Origin: Allacma fusca
Lineage: Eukaryota; Arthropoda; Collembola; Symphypleona; Sminthuridae
Assembly: GCA_947179485.1 (NCBI GenBank)
Contig: OX359245.1
Location: 38,365,067 to 38,429,066, forward strand
DNA length: 64,000 nucleotides
Reading direction: 5' to 3'
A model generated the notes under the pieces. The model did no database searches. It was not told where the DNA came from and was given only the letters and a program-made list of their open reading frames with translations. Shown in pieces: positions 1-11,639 of the stretch. Both the position numbers and the translations under genes were made by a program. Position 1 is the first letter of the stretch, and the number at the start of each line of letters is the position of its first letter.

Positions 1-2512
1 GTACCATTCAATAATTTGCAATAATATGTCCTTCCCCACACTTGGGGACCACCCGGCTTATTCCTTACGTAATCCTTTCATAAATATTTGTATTGGAAAA
101 ATGAATTGCTAATTTTGCGGATTTTACTGTAAATACATGTTTCAAAAACCTCTTACTATAATTAAATTCTCATATCTTAATTCCATTCAACGGATTTCTT
201 GGCTACCCCTGGCTAGTATAAACTTCAATTGTGCACAATATGCAATGACCTCAATGGGGCCAAAATTGACTCGAATCGAGGAATTATTTTATTGTATTCG
301 TCTATAATTTGTTTCGCATAAACACTATTGTTTTCACATTCACAGCCGAAAAATAATGTAAATGTATCAACACGTACATACGTAAACCTTTTTTCAATTA
401 ATGAAATACAGTTAAAAGTTAAAGGGGTACGTTAAAATGCATAACAGATAATTATATATAACATGTATAATATGTAGATATATTAAACATTAAAAAAAAT
501 CGAAAGCTCAGGTGATCTTGACAATGACTATATCTTATCGAGAGTTTATGTGAAACAAGACATAGACAAATACAACAAAATAATTCCCTATATAATGTTC
601 AGATTTGGCTTATTTCTGCTCAAATTGTGTACCCTTGAAGACGGTACTAGAGCATTTTTATGTATGTACATACATGTTCCGAACATGTGTGGACATTGGT
701 TTGGATTTTGTTCGAGTTGCGAAAATGGATTTTTCTTATGGGATTTAACATTCAAAATTTCAAGCGAGGAAGGGTCCCCCCCTGTCAAACTTTCAAAAAA
801 AATCAAACTTTCATATGTCCTACTGCCCAAACCCAGAGGAGATGGCATCAAGTTTGCGGTTTATGTGAACACTATTAGTAGTGCCTACAATTCCACTAAT
901 TTTCATTTAATTCTGAAGTTCACATAGGAAGACTTTCCTTGCCAGTTAACTAAAATTAGCGATTACAGCTTACCTAACCAGCAGTGCACGTAATTCGGTG
1001 AAACTGCTGTGCAATGTGTATTTTTTCGGGCCCCATTGAATACACAATTTATTAAAATAATTATTCGAGACTACAAGTAAAATAGATACACATGTACGTT
1101 ACAAATAAAATGTTTTATTAAACTTGCTCGCAATGACCAGCTCAATGGCCTGAACCTACAAGGTAACGTGAGCTCTACAAAAATCATTAAAAAATTTCCC
1201 TTTTTAAACACTAACGTTCCAATCGGGTGATGAGACTATACACATATATGTAAAAATGTATACCAATAATTACACGGTAATCGTTTTTACAACCAGGAAC
1301 CATATAGTTTAATTTTGCTAATGAGAGAAGGAAACAGCTCAACTGAGCCAAAAGTTCAGACAGTTGTATAGAAATTTTCTATGAACTACACAGTTTTGTC
1401 AAAACTTTTCCAGAAATACAAAAAGTTAATCAAAGTTTGACGAAGCTGTAAATATTCTTGAGTATTCTGTACATTGGGCAAGATTCAGTTATACACAATA
1501 CGTTTTATGAAATATGTGCAATATGCATTCGTTTTCGCAAAATTTTCTTGTTTTAATATGGTTGTGTATAAGAAAAGGAAAAATATGTTTCATCACAAGC
1601 ATCAGTATACATGGAGGAGCAAAACGTTTTGTATGACGACACCACTAGCAACGTGCTACTTGTCCGCTGGGAATATATCTGACTAAATGGTTCCTGAAGA
1701 AACAAATTCAATAATGAATGAAGTAATGATGAAATTACAGTAAATACTGAAGTATTAATTGCCTTAATTTAAGGCATACGTATATATAATTAGAAAAAAA
1801 TACAACGGGCTATTTGGGGGGAGCAAAAGTCAATGGGGATATTTAATATAAAGCTTGTCGAAATACAATGACAAGCAGATTCAATATTCAATTAACTTAT
1901 GATGGGATAAATTGGATTGTGGGAATGGAATACTAATAACCATTTATTAAAGGTGAAACTGTTATTTAAATGATCGGTACGTCAAATATGAATGGGCATT
2001 TATTCCGTAGCGTTGTCCCGAATGGCTCCTACTTTCCAAGAAAGCCCGCACAACTCCATTCGTATTTCCCAAACTACGAGGCGCCTCAAATTATTAGTGG
2101 TGAACCTCAATAGTCCCAACAAATATTCCAGTCAAGAAAAATCGCGGGGGTTAAAAAATATATTTATAAAGACTTTTACCTTTTCAACGTGACAATTCGA
2201 TTTGTGCCAACAATTTGGGCTGTTTCAGTTGTTAATCCAATTATTTTTTATATTAAAAGTTTTAGTTATGTGTCGGAAGTGGCTTCTGAGTGTAAATAAA
2301 TTGTTTAGACTGTTTTTACTTCTTGAGATCGATAGTCAGCATTGCGAATATTGAGGCCACCAGGTAATTAGAAATAAATATTTCACTAGACAAACTTTCA
2401 TTGAAAAGAATTTGAAAACCATTTAGCCATTTAACTTGTGAGTGCGACTTGTCTGAAAACATTTATCTGCACTTCCCATGGGTTTTTATCCCCCAAGGTC
2501 CAAAAGGGAAAA
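1..2512. other. Intergenic, no gene recognised
   Basis: AT-rich sequence with only short open frames that lack splice context, protein-like composition or recognisable motifs. The longest is on the + strand around 550-927. I see no RNA gene or mobile-element terminus here. The promoter of the receptor gene that follows should lie in the last few hundred bases, but no clear TATA box or initiator stands out. Confidence 0.5.
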
Positions 2513-4003
2513 ATGCTGAGTAAATTGTCAAAAACGCTTCTAGTAAAAAACTTTCAATTAAATTTTGCTTTGTGCAGCGTACCTTTAAAATGGGATTTCG
2601 AAGCAAAAGGAATTGTGGTGTCGAAATCGAAATTAGTTAAAATGGTGTTCTATTTTGGGTATTTCTGGAATATTTTCAATATTCTATGGATCTCTCATAC
2701 ATTTATCAAGGGAATGTCCAAAGATTCGCCAAGGGCGACACATTATCTTGCCGTTGATATTTTCCTTATCAGCGCCATGGCGATTTGGCTCGCCTTTAAT
2801 ACAAACGCTGCATTACATTTAGACGAGTACGTGCACATGGTCAATGGGTTTTTGAATTTCGATCATAAATTTGGGGGTAAGTCTCACAAATATTTTCAAA
2901 TAAGTTGCGTCACTGCATTTAATAAGCTATAGCTTTTTTTATTTATGTTTTATTTTTTATTATAATGGGGCTTAATTTCTCTAATGAAGAAATGTTGTAT
3001 GATAAAGAATTATCTTTGGATTTCTATTCTGATCCTGTACATTCGCTTCCGCATGAATCGTCTCTGGAAAATCTCGTCGAAATTGATATTCCTGCAGAAA
3101 GAAAATTCCATCAAAATTGGATTGAGCAAAAGAAAATCCTAAGAGGAATTATTGATCAAACAGAACCTCACATTTGGCCACTGGAGCTTTTTTCAACAAT
3201 GTCTTACTTCATGAGCTTTGTAATTCCAGGTTGCTGCGCCGCGCTGTTCCTGAGTCATCCCAATAACGAGAGATATTTTTGGGGTCATATTTGCGGTGGG
3301 GAAGTTCCATTTTGCATGTTAATTGTAGGGTGTTGCTGGGAATATTGGGTCATTTGGAATGCTTGGGCGGCAATAATGTTTGTTGCCAATACAGTTTTTA
3401 CCGTTTGCTACGGCGCTACGCTCATATTGGCCGATTTGCTGAGAACAAGCAGGTTTCAGCCATACAAAATGTTTCTTACATATCTACTTCCTAAAATATC
3501 AATTAGAAGTTCTTTGGAAACTTATACATAATTATGTTTGATTATTTTATGTTAATTCCAGGTGCACAACGGAAATGACCCTTACGCTCTACCGATGCAT
3601 TTATTTATTAATGAACGAGCTCAATTCCAGCGGAGCCTTTTGGATCCTCTTTGGTCACCAAATTGGCATGGGGATGATTCATGTATCCTGTATTTATATT
3701 ACTGTCAAACTGATCGGTCAGATCGGATTCCCGACCGGATTACTATTTCCAACGATTATTTTCGTCGCTACTTTTGTAGCCGTTTTGCTGTACGGTTGGA
3801 TATCGAAATTGCACTCGTTGGCTACTACCATTAAATCCAAGCTCCAAAGAGAAAATTATTTACTTAGGAAAGAGCTGACAGCTGTTAGAGCCTTGCCAGA
3901 TATCCGCATTAAATGTGGGGATTTCTACTATTTTTCTCAAAGGACTAGCTTCACTTATTTGGCTTTTGTGATTGATAAAACAGTGTTATCCCTAGTTTTG
4001 TGA
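2513..4003 (+). CDS. CR1: seven-helix chemoreceptor-like protein, 422 aa
   Basis: Three exons, 2513-2876, 2990-3452 and 3562-4003, with intron phases 1 and 2; all junctions are GT-AG and phase-consistent. The start matches the paralogues: the protein begins MLS, has a PLKWDF motif near residue 25 where they have PYEWD, and the first exon is 364 nt as in CR2-CR4. Hydrophobic segments fit about seven membrane helices: two in exon 1, two in exon 2, and two or three in exon 3. Exon 2 is 141 nt longer than in the paralogues, adding about 47 mostly polar residues between helices 2 and 3. I place it in the arthropod gustatory/odorant receptor-like world by length, topology and family context, but it lacks the TYhhhhhQF C-terminal motif typical of insect gustatory receptors. 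It is the most divergent of the five copies. Ligand unknown. Confidence 0.75.
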
Positions 4004-4150
4004 AAATGATCTTTGTCCTCCTGTGGAAAGATTTAAGGTTTGGCTTCTGATCACACAGCAAAAAAGAAAATGTACTTGTTATTATATTGCTTGCAAATAA
4101 GTACAAAAATAGTAAAGAGTTAACCCCTAGATTAAAATATATAAGGAGCG

Positions 4151-4156
4151 AATAAA
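4151..4156 (+). promoter_or_regulatory. Polyadenylation signal AATAAA of CR1
   Basis: A canonical AATAAA lies about 150 nt after the CR1 stop codon and before the convergent tRNA gene. It supports the end of the CR1 transcript. Confidence 0.5.
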
Positions 4157-4319
4157 GTACGATGCCCCTTGCAGAGCCGTGGGACATACCTTATACAGTT
4201 GACGCTCTCAAAATTAATTGATTAACTGAATACCGGAGTTATAAATAATTAGCTTAAAGTATACTCTGGCTGTGAGTCTCTGTTAAATGCTAGCTTGAAT
4301 TATGGGAAATAAAAACAGC

Positions 4320-4324
4320 AAAAA
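4320..4324 (-). terminator. RNA polymerase III T5 terminator of tRNA-Val
   Basis: Five consecutive T on the minus strand, 5 nt beyond the 3' end of the tRNA gene. This is the expected pol III termination signal. Confidence 0.75.
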
Positions 4325-4329
4325 TTATT

Positions 4330-4401
4330 GTTTCCGCCCGGGATCGAACCGGGGACCTTGCGCGTGTGAGGCGCACGTGATAACCACTACACCACGAAAA
4401 C
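4330..4401 (-). tRNA. tRNA-Val(CAC): tRNA-Val, anticodon CAC
   Basis: A 72-nt intronless cloverleaf on the minus strand. The acceptor stem pairs 7/7 with one G-U wobble, the anticodon stem TGCGC/GCGCA and the T stem CCCGG/CCGGG are perfect, and the anticodon loop CTCACAC places CAC at the anticodon. The A box (TGGTGTAGTGG) and B box (GGTTCGATCC) are intact and a T5 terminator follows, so it should be functional. It decodes GUG valine codons. Confidence 0.95.
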
Positions 4402-4403
4402 AC

Positions 4404-5564
4404 GTTGTACTATTGTCCACGGAGTTTCTCGTCTGGCGAGTCTGGCCACAGAATACGTAAACAAATTTGCTGTGAATGCTTTGGGAATTCTGGGTTTTGG
4501 GAATTATAGGCTTTAGGAATTACAGGCTTTGGTCTTATGTTTAAATTAATACAGTTTTACTGTTTGGCATTTAATTCATTAACCCATATTATTGTTAATT
4601 GTAGGAAATAAGCATTGATGTGCAAATTATATACACGAGATCAAATTAAATTATCTATCTATCTATAGGAGATAAAACATTCCAAAATTTCTGACATTAA
4701 AAAACATTGGGATCTTTCTACATATGTAATCACAGAAAGCTTAAATTTTTATAAGAGGGCTTGTAAACTTGCATTTTTACAAGTAAAAAACATATGGTTT
4801 TAGCTTGTAACGTGTTTTCCACAAATACTACTGCATGACCAATTATTATTATTTTATATAACCCGTATAACAAAATAGTGGACATTAATGACATGCTTTG
4901 TCAGCGGATTTCATGAAAACAAGGGTCAAAGGCTATCTTTAACTTCAGAGTAATTAAGGAAAGAATGAAAAGTAGATGCGTATGTTTTTAATATGGACAA
5001 CATAAATTACATTCACATTATTCATAAAAAATATTCCTGGTGAATCCAGGGGTGAATCATTGCATTAAACTGTAAACAAACACAAAACACAATAGACACA
5101 AGTAATAACGTACCGTGTGTTAAGAAGCAAAGTGGCCCAGAGGTATTTTCAATGAAAAACAAACATTACCTAGACAAACTCTCTACAAGCAAAATGCTCT
5201 AAAAGTACATACGTGTAGTATTTCCAAGTACGTCGTAATGCTTTTAGTAGAACTGTACGTATAGACTATTTCACTTGGAATTGAAAATGCATCTAGACAA
5301 TTTTATCTCTTCACAAACAACATATATACTAATATTACTCATGTAAATTTCATGGGAAGCTTAACTATACATATGTTGTTAATACAGTTGATACTTGAGA
5401 GTGAAAATAATACAAGCTACATAAATGTTCCCCTTATCTAATCAATGCATAACCCAGGAATAATTTCCTGTATGGGTGTGACGGCAGTAATATTAAAACC
5501 ATGAGGTTTGACACAATACATCCGTTGAGTTATTGGAAACCTTAATTCTTAGTTATTCAAATCG
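4404..5564. other. Intergenic, with a short TATC microsatellite
   Basis: AT-rich. A short (TATC)n run occupies 4652-4666. No gene or structured RNA recognised. The promoter of the CAP gene lies at the right end. Confidence 0.4.
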
Positions 5565-6477
5565 ATGGAGTTTAAAATAAGAAATTCCATCTTGATAATT
5601 ATACTGGCAAGGACTTCGTTTGCATTCCACACTACAGGTAATTATTTGTAAATTATTTCATTAAAAATTTGCCCTACTGCAATGTAAAATATGCATAGAA
5701 AATATGTAAAGATATTGCTGACTCTCCCAAAAGTTTTAATTTCAACTTCCTAGAAAAAGCTCACAAGCCGGATTTTATATTTTCAGAATATGAAGAAAAA
5801 GGTCTGGAGATGCACAATGAATATCGACATGAGCACAAATCATGGCCAATGCGTTTGAATAAAACGGTAAGAACCACGATTTAGACACAAAAAACAAATT
5901 AGATTCTAATTTGTATTCGAGTTTTGAAAGCCAAGGTGATTGCCAAAAATTGCTTGTTTAATAATTACTCTTGCAGCTAAATCAGAGGGCTGGGATCTGC
6001 GCGAGATATTACGCTTTGATGGGTAAAATTGACCACTCTTGTCCACACAAGACGAACAGAATGGGGGAAAATTTGTACTTGTCTTATAATACCGAGCCAT
6101 TGCCAGTGCAAGTTCATTTGGAGCAAGCTATTAAATATTGGTACGATGAAATTGAAGATTATAGTTTTGAGGATCCCGGAGTCCATACAAAGATGATTGG
6201 CCACTTCACTCAATTAGTTTGGAATGCCAGTAACCAACTGGGAGTTGGGGTTTATGAGCATGGAATGGAAACGGTTGTTGTAGCATTGTACACTCCTAGG
6301 GGGAACCTCATTGACCCTTATAAGACTGATCATTATCATCTGTACAAGAAGAACGTCCTGCCATCTTCAGGAAGCAGTTTGCGAGGCTTGCGTGTTGTCT
6401 TTCTACCAAATATAATAGCTTCGGAAATTTTGTTACTTGTGTTTTTGCATATTTGCATTAATCAATCCATAATTTAA
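5565..6477 (+). CDS. Secreted CAP/SCP-domain protein, 217 aa
   Basis: Exons 5565-5637, 5787-5866 and 5977-6477, phases 1 and 0, all GT-AG. Residues 1-20 form a signal peptide. The CAP (SCP/TAPS, PR-1) fold is marked by HNEYR at residues 34-38, GEN at 81-83, and the signature GHFTQLVW at 126-133. All four residues of the cavity tetrad appear present (H34, E82, E109, H127). The short, single-domain form with few cysteines is closest to the GLIPR2/GAPR-1-like group rather than venom allergens, although this one is secreted. A strongly hydrophobic C-terminus (about 197-217) suggests a GPI-anchor signal or a membrane tail. CAP proteins bind sterols or lipids; the role here is unknown. Confidence 0.85.
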
Positions 6478-6536
6478 TTTTACGTTTGAGATATTTAGTG
6501 TAGTTTTGCTAAAAATGTAACTTTTAAATTGGAAAA

Positions 6537-6542
6537 AATAAA
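6537..6542 (+). promoter_or_regulatory. Polyadenylation signal AATAAA of the CAP gene
   Basis: Canonical signal 60 nt after the stop codon. Confidence 0.7.
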
Positions 6543-6612
6543 ACTGACGAAAATTCAGAGCATTTTGTTTTTATTAATATAATTCTTATATTTTATTAAT
6601 ATTAATAATTTT

Positions 6613-6750
6613 TAATTAGTAATAATAATATATTTCTAATAATAATAATAATATAATTTCTAATAATAATAATAATATAATTTCTAATAATAATAATAAT
6701 ATAATTTCTAATAATAATAATAATATAATTTCTAATAATAATAATAATTA
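6613..6750. repeat. 24-bp AT-only minisatellite, about 5 copies
   Basis: The unit is five TAA triplets followed by TATAATTTC. The TTTC landmark recurs at 6633, 6657, 6681, 6705 and 6729, exactly 24 bp apart, and the copies are almost identical. It lies just downstream of the CAP gene polyadenylation signal. Such homogeneity suggests recent expansion. Confidence 0.9.
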
Positions 6751-7062
6751 AAATTAAGGAACTGCAAGCAGCGTGTTACAAACAGACCTTTGAACTTGTA
6801 ATTTCCCGGCAGATGACATGACGAAGTGCTAAATTCCTAAATTAACATATTTGAGTCTGGCAATGTCTTTTAAAAAGTAAATAAATTGTTTCATGTCCAG
6901 TCCTAGTGAAAGCATTGTATTAACTTCCCTTATGAGAAGTGTGATTTTTTCTGTGCAATTTTGAGGCTTTTCGACCCTGGCGTTGTGCTTTTCCAGAGGC
7001 ACTAGGTTCAGGAACCCTTTCAAAAAATAATGAAGAAACAGAATTTTGGTGAAAATAAAATA

Positions 7063-7068
7063 TTTATT
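7063..7068 (-). promoter_or_regulatory. Polyadenylation signal (minus strand) of the six-Cys peptide gene
   Basis: TTTATT on the + strand reads AATAAA on the minus strand, 47 nt after the TAA stop at 7117-7115. It supports a single-exon end for the peptide gene. Confidence 0.5.
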
Positions 7069-7114
7069 CAGTGGTATGTATCAAAATATGCTCATATTAA
7101 GAAAGTAAATGTAC

Positions 7115-7354
7115 TTACTCGCAAATCTGCGTGTCGTTGTTGAACTTCATCACATTAATGCATGAGCAGATCCCCCCTGACGAGCATTCTAAGTACATGG
7201 AGCCGTCGCAAGTCATTCCAACAATAACGCCTGCGTGACTTAGCATGCACTTTTGTCCATGTTGGAGCAACCCAGGGAATCGGACGATTGAGCTTCTTAC
7301 GGCGAGGATGAGGGCAGTAGCGGCGATAATTCTGAGATACTTCTTCGATATCAT
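7115..7354 (-). CDS. Small secreted six-cysteine peptide, 79 aa
   Basis: Single open frame from ATG at 7354. A hydrophobic N-terminus (residues 6-20) forms a clear signal peptide. The mature part carries six cysteines at 36, 49, 57, 63, 65 and 78 (spacing C-12-C-7-C-5-C-1-C-12-C), enough for three disulfides. The sequence at the stop, GAGTAAGT, could also act as a splice donor, but no downstream acceptor gives a matching phase, and a polyadenylation signal follows closely. Secreted six-Cys peptides of this size include antimicrobial, protease-inhibitor and signalling peptides; I cannot assign this one. Confidence 0.6.
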   Translation of the reverse strand: MISKKYLRIIAATALILAVRSSIVRFPGLLQHGQKCMLSHAGVIVGMTCDGSMYLECSSGGICSCINVMKFNNDTQICE

Positions 7355-7469
7355 TATTCTTTGGGAATAAATCGTAGATGTCAGTGCAAAATTTAAATAA
7401 TTTGAACTTGAACACTCCTGAGTAGATAAGTAAGATATAAGGTACAAATGGACACTGAGCACTTGGAAT

Positions 7470-9820
7470 CTTTAAAGACAGCAGTTTTATTTTGTTTCAA
7501 AGTATTTGATGATACTTAATAGTGATAAACACGATTGTGCAAAATATTTACAGAATATTCACAACTAATTTCCGACAGTAAACCAACGAATATACTGGTA
7601 ACAATGAGCTGAGAAGGTTATTAAACCTCGAAAGAATTTGAACACTGAGTTAACAAGTGGCACAACATCAAATATTTGATTATCAAAGCTCATAAATATT
7701 TTTACGCGAACCAAAATATTTACAAAGAAAATGCAACCAAGGAATTCCTTTCTGCGCATTTCTTTGATTGCCAAAAACCTATTGACATTTAGGGCTAAAA
7801 CTGAAGTTTTGTCCTAGGGGTATTTCATGACAAAATCCTACACTTTTTATGGAATACTTTTTAATTTCCTTTTGCGTTTAACATTTTTACATTTATTATT
7901 ATTGCTACATTTCTTCTAAAGTTCTCGGGAACAATCACCAAAATGAATGTAAGCCTAAATGTAAAATTCTCAAGTTGCTCAATGGATATTGTTTTCGCCA
8001 GAACTTTTGTAACCATTTGGAAGAAGAATTATTCCAGTTAAGATCCAAATCGTTAAAAGTAATTACATATCACGTGAATATGGTGGCGCCATTCTTCAAA
8101 ATTGCATCTTTAAGAGGTCCAGTGGTGAAGGGTGAAGTATAGTCACATCCGTGATGAATGATCGAGACTACCAGAGGTCTAATATTTGTGGTCCACCCCC
8201 TGGGCACCCAATAGAAGAGAAGGACAGAAGGAATTTGTACTTGACGCTTGGAACCAAGGTCTGAATGTACAGTGAAACCTACATTGTACTGTACATGTCT
8301 CACTAGATATTCCAGTCTAATGAACGTTCGTTAATCTCTTTCAAATCTGACCACTTTTCTATCTCTGTCCACTGTTTGCTGTCGAGGACCGATATATGTC
8401 TCTCCCACTAGTACAAATGCATAATAAAGGTGGAAAAAAAAGACATAGCTTCAAATATAGCTAATGGCTGGTTGTAGTAGGAGAATAAATTATCATATAA
8501 AAAATGTAGTAACAAAATTGAAGTAAGGCAGGTAGTACATAGTGTTTTACACAAACATGCATAATTACATATATCAGTAAAACCGAACAGGTAAAATAAA
8601 TAAAGACAAACAGTATGAAGACTCGCCTGAAAAGGAAGATCAAGTCAGTTTTGTTATGATATTTATGATGAAAGACAGACTGACATTATTATCACTAGCA
8701 GTGGTGAGGAGACTCCATACCTTACAAGCAATGCCTATGAAGAAATCAAATGAGTAGCAAGTTTCCGCATGGAAAACTAAAATGGAATTTGCCGGCCGAA
8801 ATGATTTCCACGAAAATTATTATTATTATTTATTTACTATGCAGTATAGCTACAGAAATTGCTCATAAAATGTTTGGAAATTGGAGGGGCTTGCACTCAG
8901 AAAAATGAAACACTTGCCCGGGCAATAATGATGACAACCCGATTATCTTGGAATAGTGACTACAAAATCTTACAAAGCGTTCCCTGTGTTTCACGGATAG
9001 ATTGGAAAAAGCTCATTTTGTCATATTACCAACTGGGCCCAAGGAAAAAATGTCTAATTGAAATCACAAAACTTGTAGTAATATTGAAGTAATATTTGAA
9101 ATTTTTGTCAAATGATGTAAAACCCAATGATCCCAAGAATATGGTAGTATGGTATCGGGTGTCTACGAATGCTAAACTCGAACCCGACGGGTTGCACACT
9201 TACTACATATGTCGGAGCCGTTCCCAAGACCAGTACCACTCCAAAATTTTAAATTCAAAAAATGCTGAACACGTATTGCACCCGAACCAAAACAACCTGA
9301 TGGAACTCGAACCCATCACAAACACTAGCTCAGATAAATTAATCATAATATATATCCAATAGAATTGACGTGTATACAAATTCAATTTTGTTGCCGCACA
9401 TCCTCAGGAACATCAACACTTTACCAAGAAGGGTTGACCAAAATAAATAAAGCGTGGCAAAATAGAAGTTTTAAAACAAATGTTTTTAGTAATGTTTATT
9501 ACTACACGCTAAAAATAAGAATCAAATTTAAATGCCATTTCGGCATGCAATAAACAATTTTTAAGGTCATGCAAAACTGGAATCTCCACGGGAAAAAAGA
9601 ATATAAGGTTAGGGAAGATGTGGCGGAGAATCATGTTATCAAATCGTTGTGCAAGATCTGTCAGTTGTATTAATTTAAAACTACGACGCAAAGAATGCAC
9701 TGCATTTTGATATGGTACAGAATCGTGTAGACAATCTGTCAGAATTTATTTGAGCATTTCAGCTGGGTTAATTAATTATTTCCTACAAAATGCTTTTTAC
9801 CGGTAACGCTTTTATTTAGT
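7470..9820. other. Gene-poor stretch, one decayed repeat-word element
   Basis: No convincing gene. A decayed candidate element lies at about 9145-9327: it opens with TAGTATGGTATCGGGT, closes with a sequence whose complement reads TAGTGTTTGTGATGGGT, and is filled with CCCGAACC/GGGTTCGAG words like the hAT-like elements elsewhere in the window. No matching 8-bp target duplication is visible. A TTATTATT run sits near 8817-8830. Confidence 0.35.
9811..9816 (-). promoter_or_regulatory. Polyadenylation signal of secreted gene C (minus strand)
   Basis: TTTATT on + (AATAAA on -), 14 nt past the stop codon of the gene C model. It supports the last-exon choice. Confidence 0.5.
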
Positions 9821-9829
9821 ATGGTGTTG

Positions 9830-11633
9830 CTAGTACTTATGTGGCCATTGCAGCTGACAAACCTGTTTTGAAGATTTGATGACGAACAAATATTTTTAAC
9901 ATGTCATATACATCCTTAACCTCTCCAATTCAAAGTAATAACAGCAAAATACATAACAAGCGTCATATATCGAATTTGTATTCCTAGTAACAAGAAAAAA
10001 TACTCACATAAGTTTGACACTGTTGCAAAACATGCGCCATATACGTCAGCGCCTCTAAATTTGCTATTGCCTGATTATTTGGACCTGCATGAAATATGTA
10101 CATTCATAGAATGTAACGTAAACGTAAATATGTATTTGAACTTAAAAATATTGGTTACTATGGTTTTAGACTTACCAAGTTGATTAATATTAATATCTTT
10201 TTTAACAAATTGCAAGAAATCTTTGAAAGGGTTTGCCGGGTCCATTTTGAGCCCTATCTTAGCCATGGTTTGAACAAACGTTGTAATCACGCGTCCTCTG
10301 GAAGCATTTGATAGAAACCGAGGTGCAAGGAGATTGAAGTATTTTGTAAAGTCAAGGTTTGGGGTGTACAAATCTTCTAATTTAATTCCAGCAACGGAAC
10401 TTAACCAGCAGAGGAAAAACTATCAACCACGTAATTAAACATTATAAATAGTTCATTATTTTATACTTTGTAATTTACTTGTAAATAATTTATGCAATTT
10501 GAAGCAATACTTGAACGTTTTTCGATGTCACTAAAAACTAACCGATAAATCCAGCATCCTCTTTCGTGAATCCAAATCCAAACCAAAGTAGGGCTTCAAA
10601 ATGGAAGTAACATTCTCAAAGCAGTCGTTATGTTGATCTTCCGTGTATTGATGAGGATTCGCCCAGGCAGCTGGACCATCCTGTGTGCAAAATATTTTGG
10701 GCTCGTACATGATTCTTCCAGTTTTCAGACACTTGCTGGTTGCTTGGACGTCATCAAGCTGTACATATGTATACAAAGGCAATATTTATACAGGAACCAA
10801 AACAAATTTATATACATGGTTAGGAAAGGTTTTCACACCTTTTTACACCGGTCTTGAATAATCACAGCACAAACCTAAAAGTATCAAGTGCCTGAGATAA
10901 AACATGTACATACATATGCGTTATTGTTAAACGTTAATTAACTTCGTTATGCGTTAAATGTTCCATAAGTAAAATTAGAAATTTTATCTATTAAAATCTG
11001 AAAATGAAATCTACAGAAAATTCGGCATCCATGTAACGTTTCCACAAGTATTTCAACTTTTGACGGAAGCTCGAGCTCTCGTTTGGCTCTAAAGATCCTA
11101 TGTCATTCTTCAAAAATTGTAGAATCGCTGTCCTTTTTGTTTCGGAAAGGTTCCTGGTCATCATGCTGACGTAGCTGTCTTCTGTTAAAGCAAGGCCGCC
11201 CAAGGATTTCTTGACGATGCATTCATAAAACACCCACTGAAACATGAATTCTGTTACTATAATTTTTTTTGTACTTTCTACAATTTTTAGTTTTAAAAAA
11301 TACCAGAGGAATTCACTTGCATGGTTCTCTTTGTAAGGTAAAGTTTCGTCCATAGGTTCCTTGAAGCAATCCTCAGCAAACTCCGCTCTCCCGTCACCTA
11401 AAAAGAATGGTTCAGAATCACAGCAACTGCCACGGGAAAATGTATGTCCCCAACCGTCCCTAGGACAAACATAGGCCCTGGTAGCCTGAATTTAAAATTT
11501 GGTACAAAAGTAAATTATTATTGCTTGAAGAACGGTTTTACGAAAACCCTTTTTTTTTGTCTTTTTGGAGGGTTACCTCAATTTTTACAATCATTAGGAA
11601 AAATGATATGAAAAACTTCTTGGGTGCTACCAT
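9830..11633 (-). CDS. Secreted Cys-rich protein C, possibly OBP-like, 349 aa
   Basis: Eight exons: 11633-11577, 11485-11321, 11236-11015, 10874-10839, 10758-10543, 10419-10176, 10084-10008, 9862-9830. All phases agree. Exon 1 is a 19-residue signal sequence. The mature protein has a CC pair, then a Cys about 18 residues on, then a WVFYEC motif after the next junction; this weakly recalls the Cys framework of odorant-binding proteins of the Plus-C/OBP47-like type. Family assignment is inference. Its paralogue B (38648-40506) has the same length and a nearly identical intron map, including a 36-nt micro-exon and a final exon with the pattern C-x-x-Q-W-x-x-K. The intron at 11320-11237 has a GC donor (GCAAGT) where B has GTAAGT; it is 84 nt long and free of stops, so retention would insert 28 residues. 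Confidence 0.7.
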
Positions 11634-11639
11634 TCTTGC

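Noticed and set aside
550-927. 125-codon open frame on +
   Set aside because: No methionine context, splice sites or recognisable composition, and overlapping open frames exist on the other strand. Consistent with chance.
6829-7016. Minus-strand open frame of about 62 codons downstream of the six-Cys peptide, considered as its second exon
   Set aside because: No acceptor gives the phase required by the only possible donor, and a polyadenylation signal lies between. It looks protein-like, so an independent small exon cannot be excluded.
8070-8480. Possible transposon end (CAGTGAAACCTAC near 8269)
   Set aside because: Resembles the end of some pogo/Tigger-type elements, but no matching second end, target duplication or coding remnant was found.
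9837-9920. Alternative last exon of gene C (28 codons)
   Set aside because: The acceptor at 9863 gives an 11-codon exon similar to that of gene B and makes both proteins exactly 349 aa.
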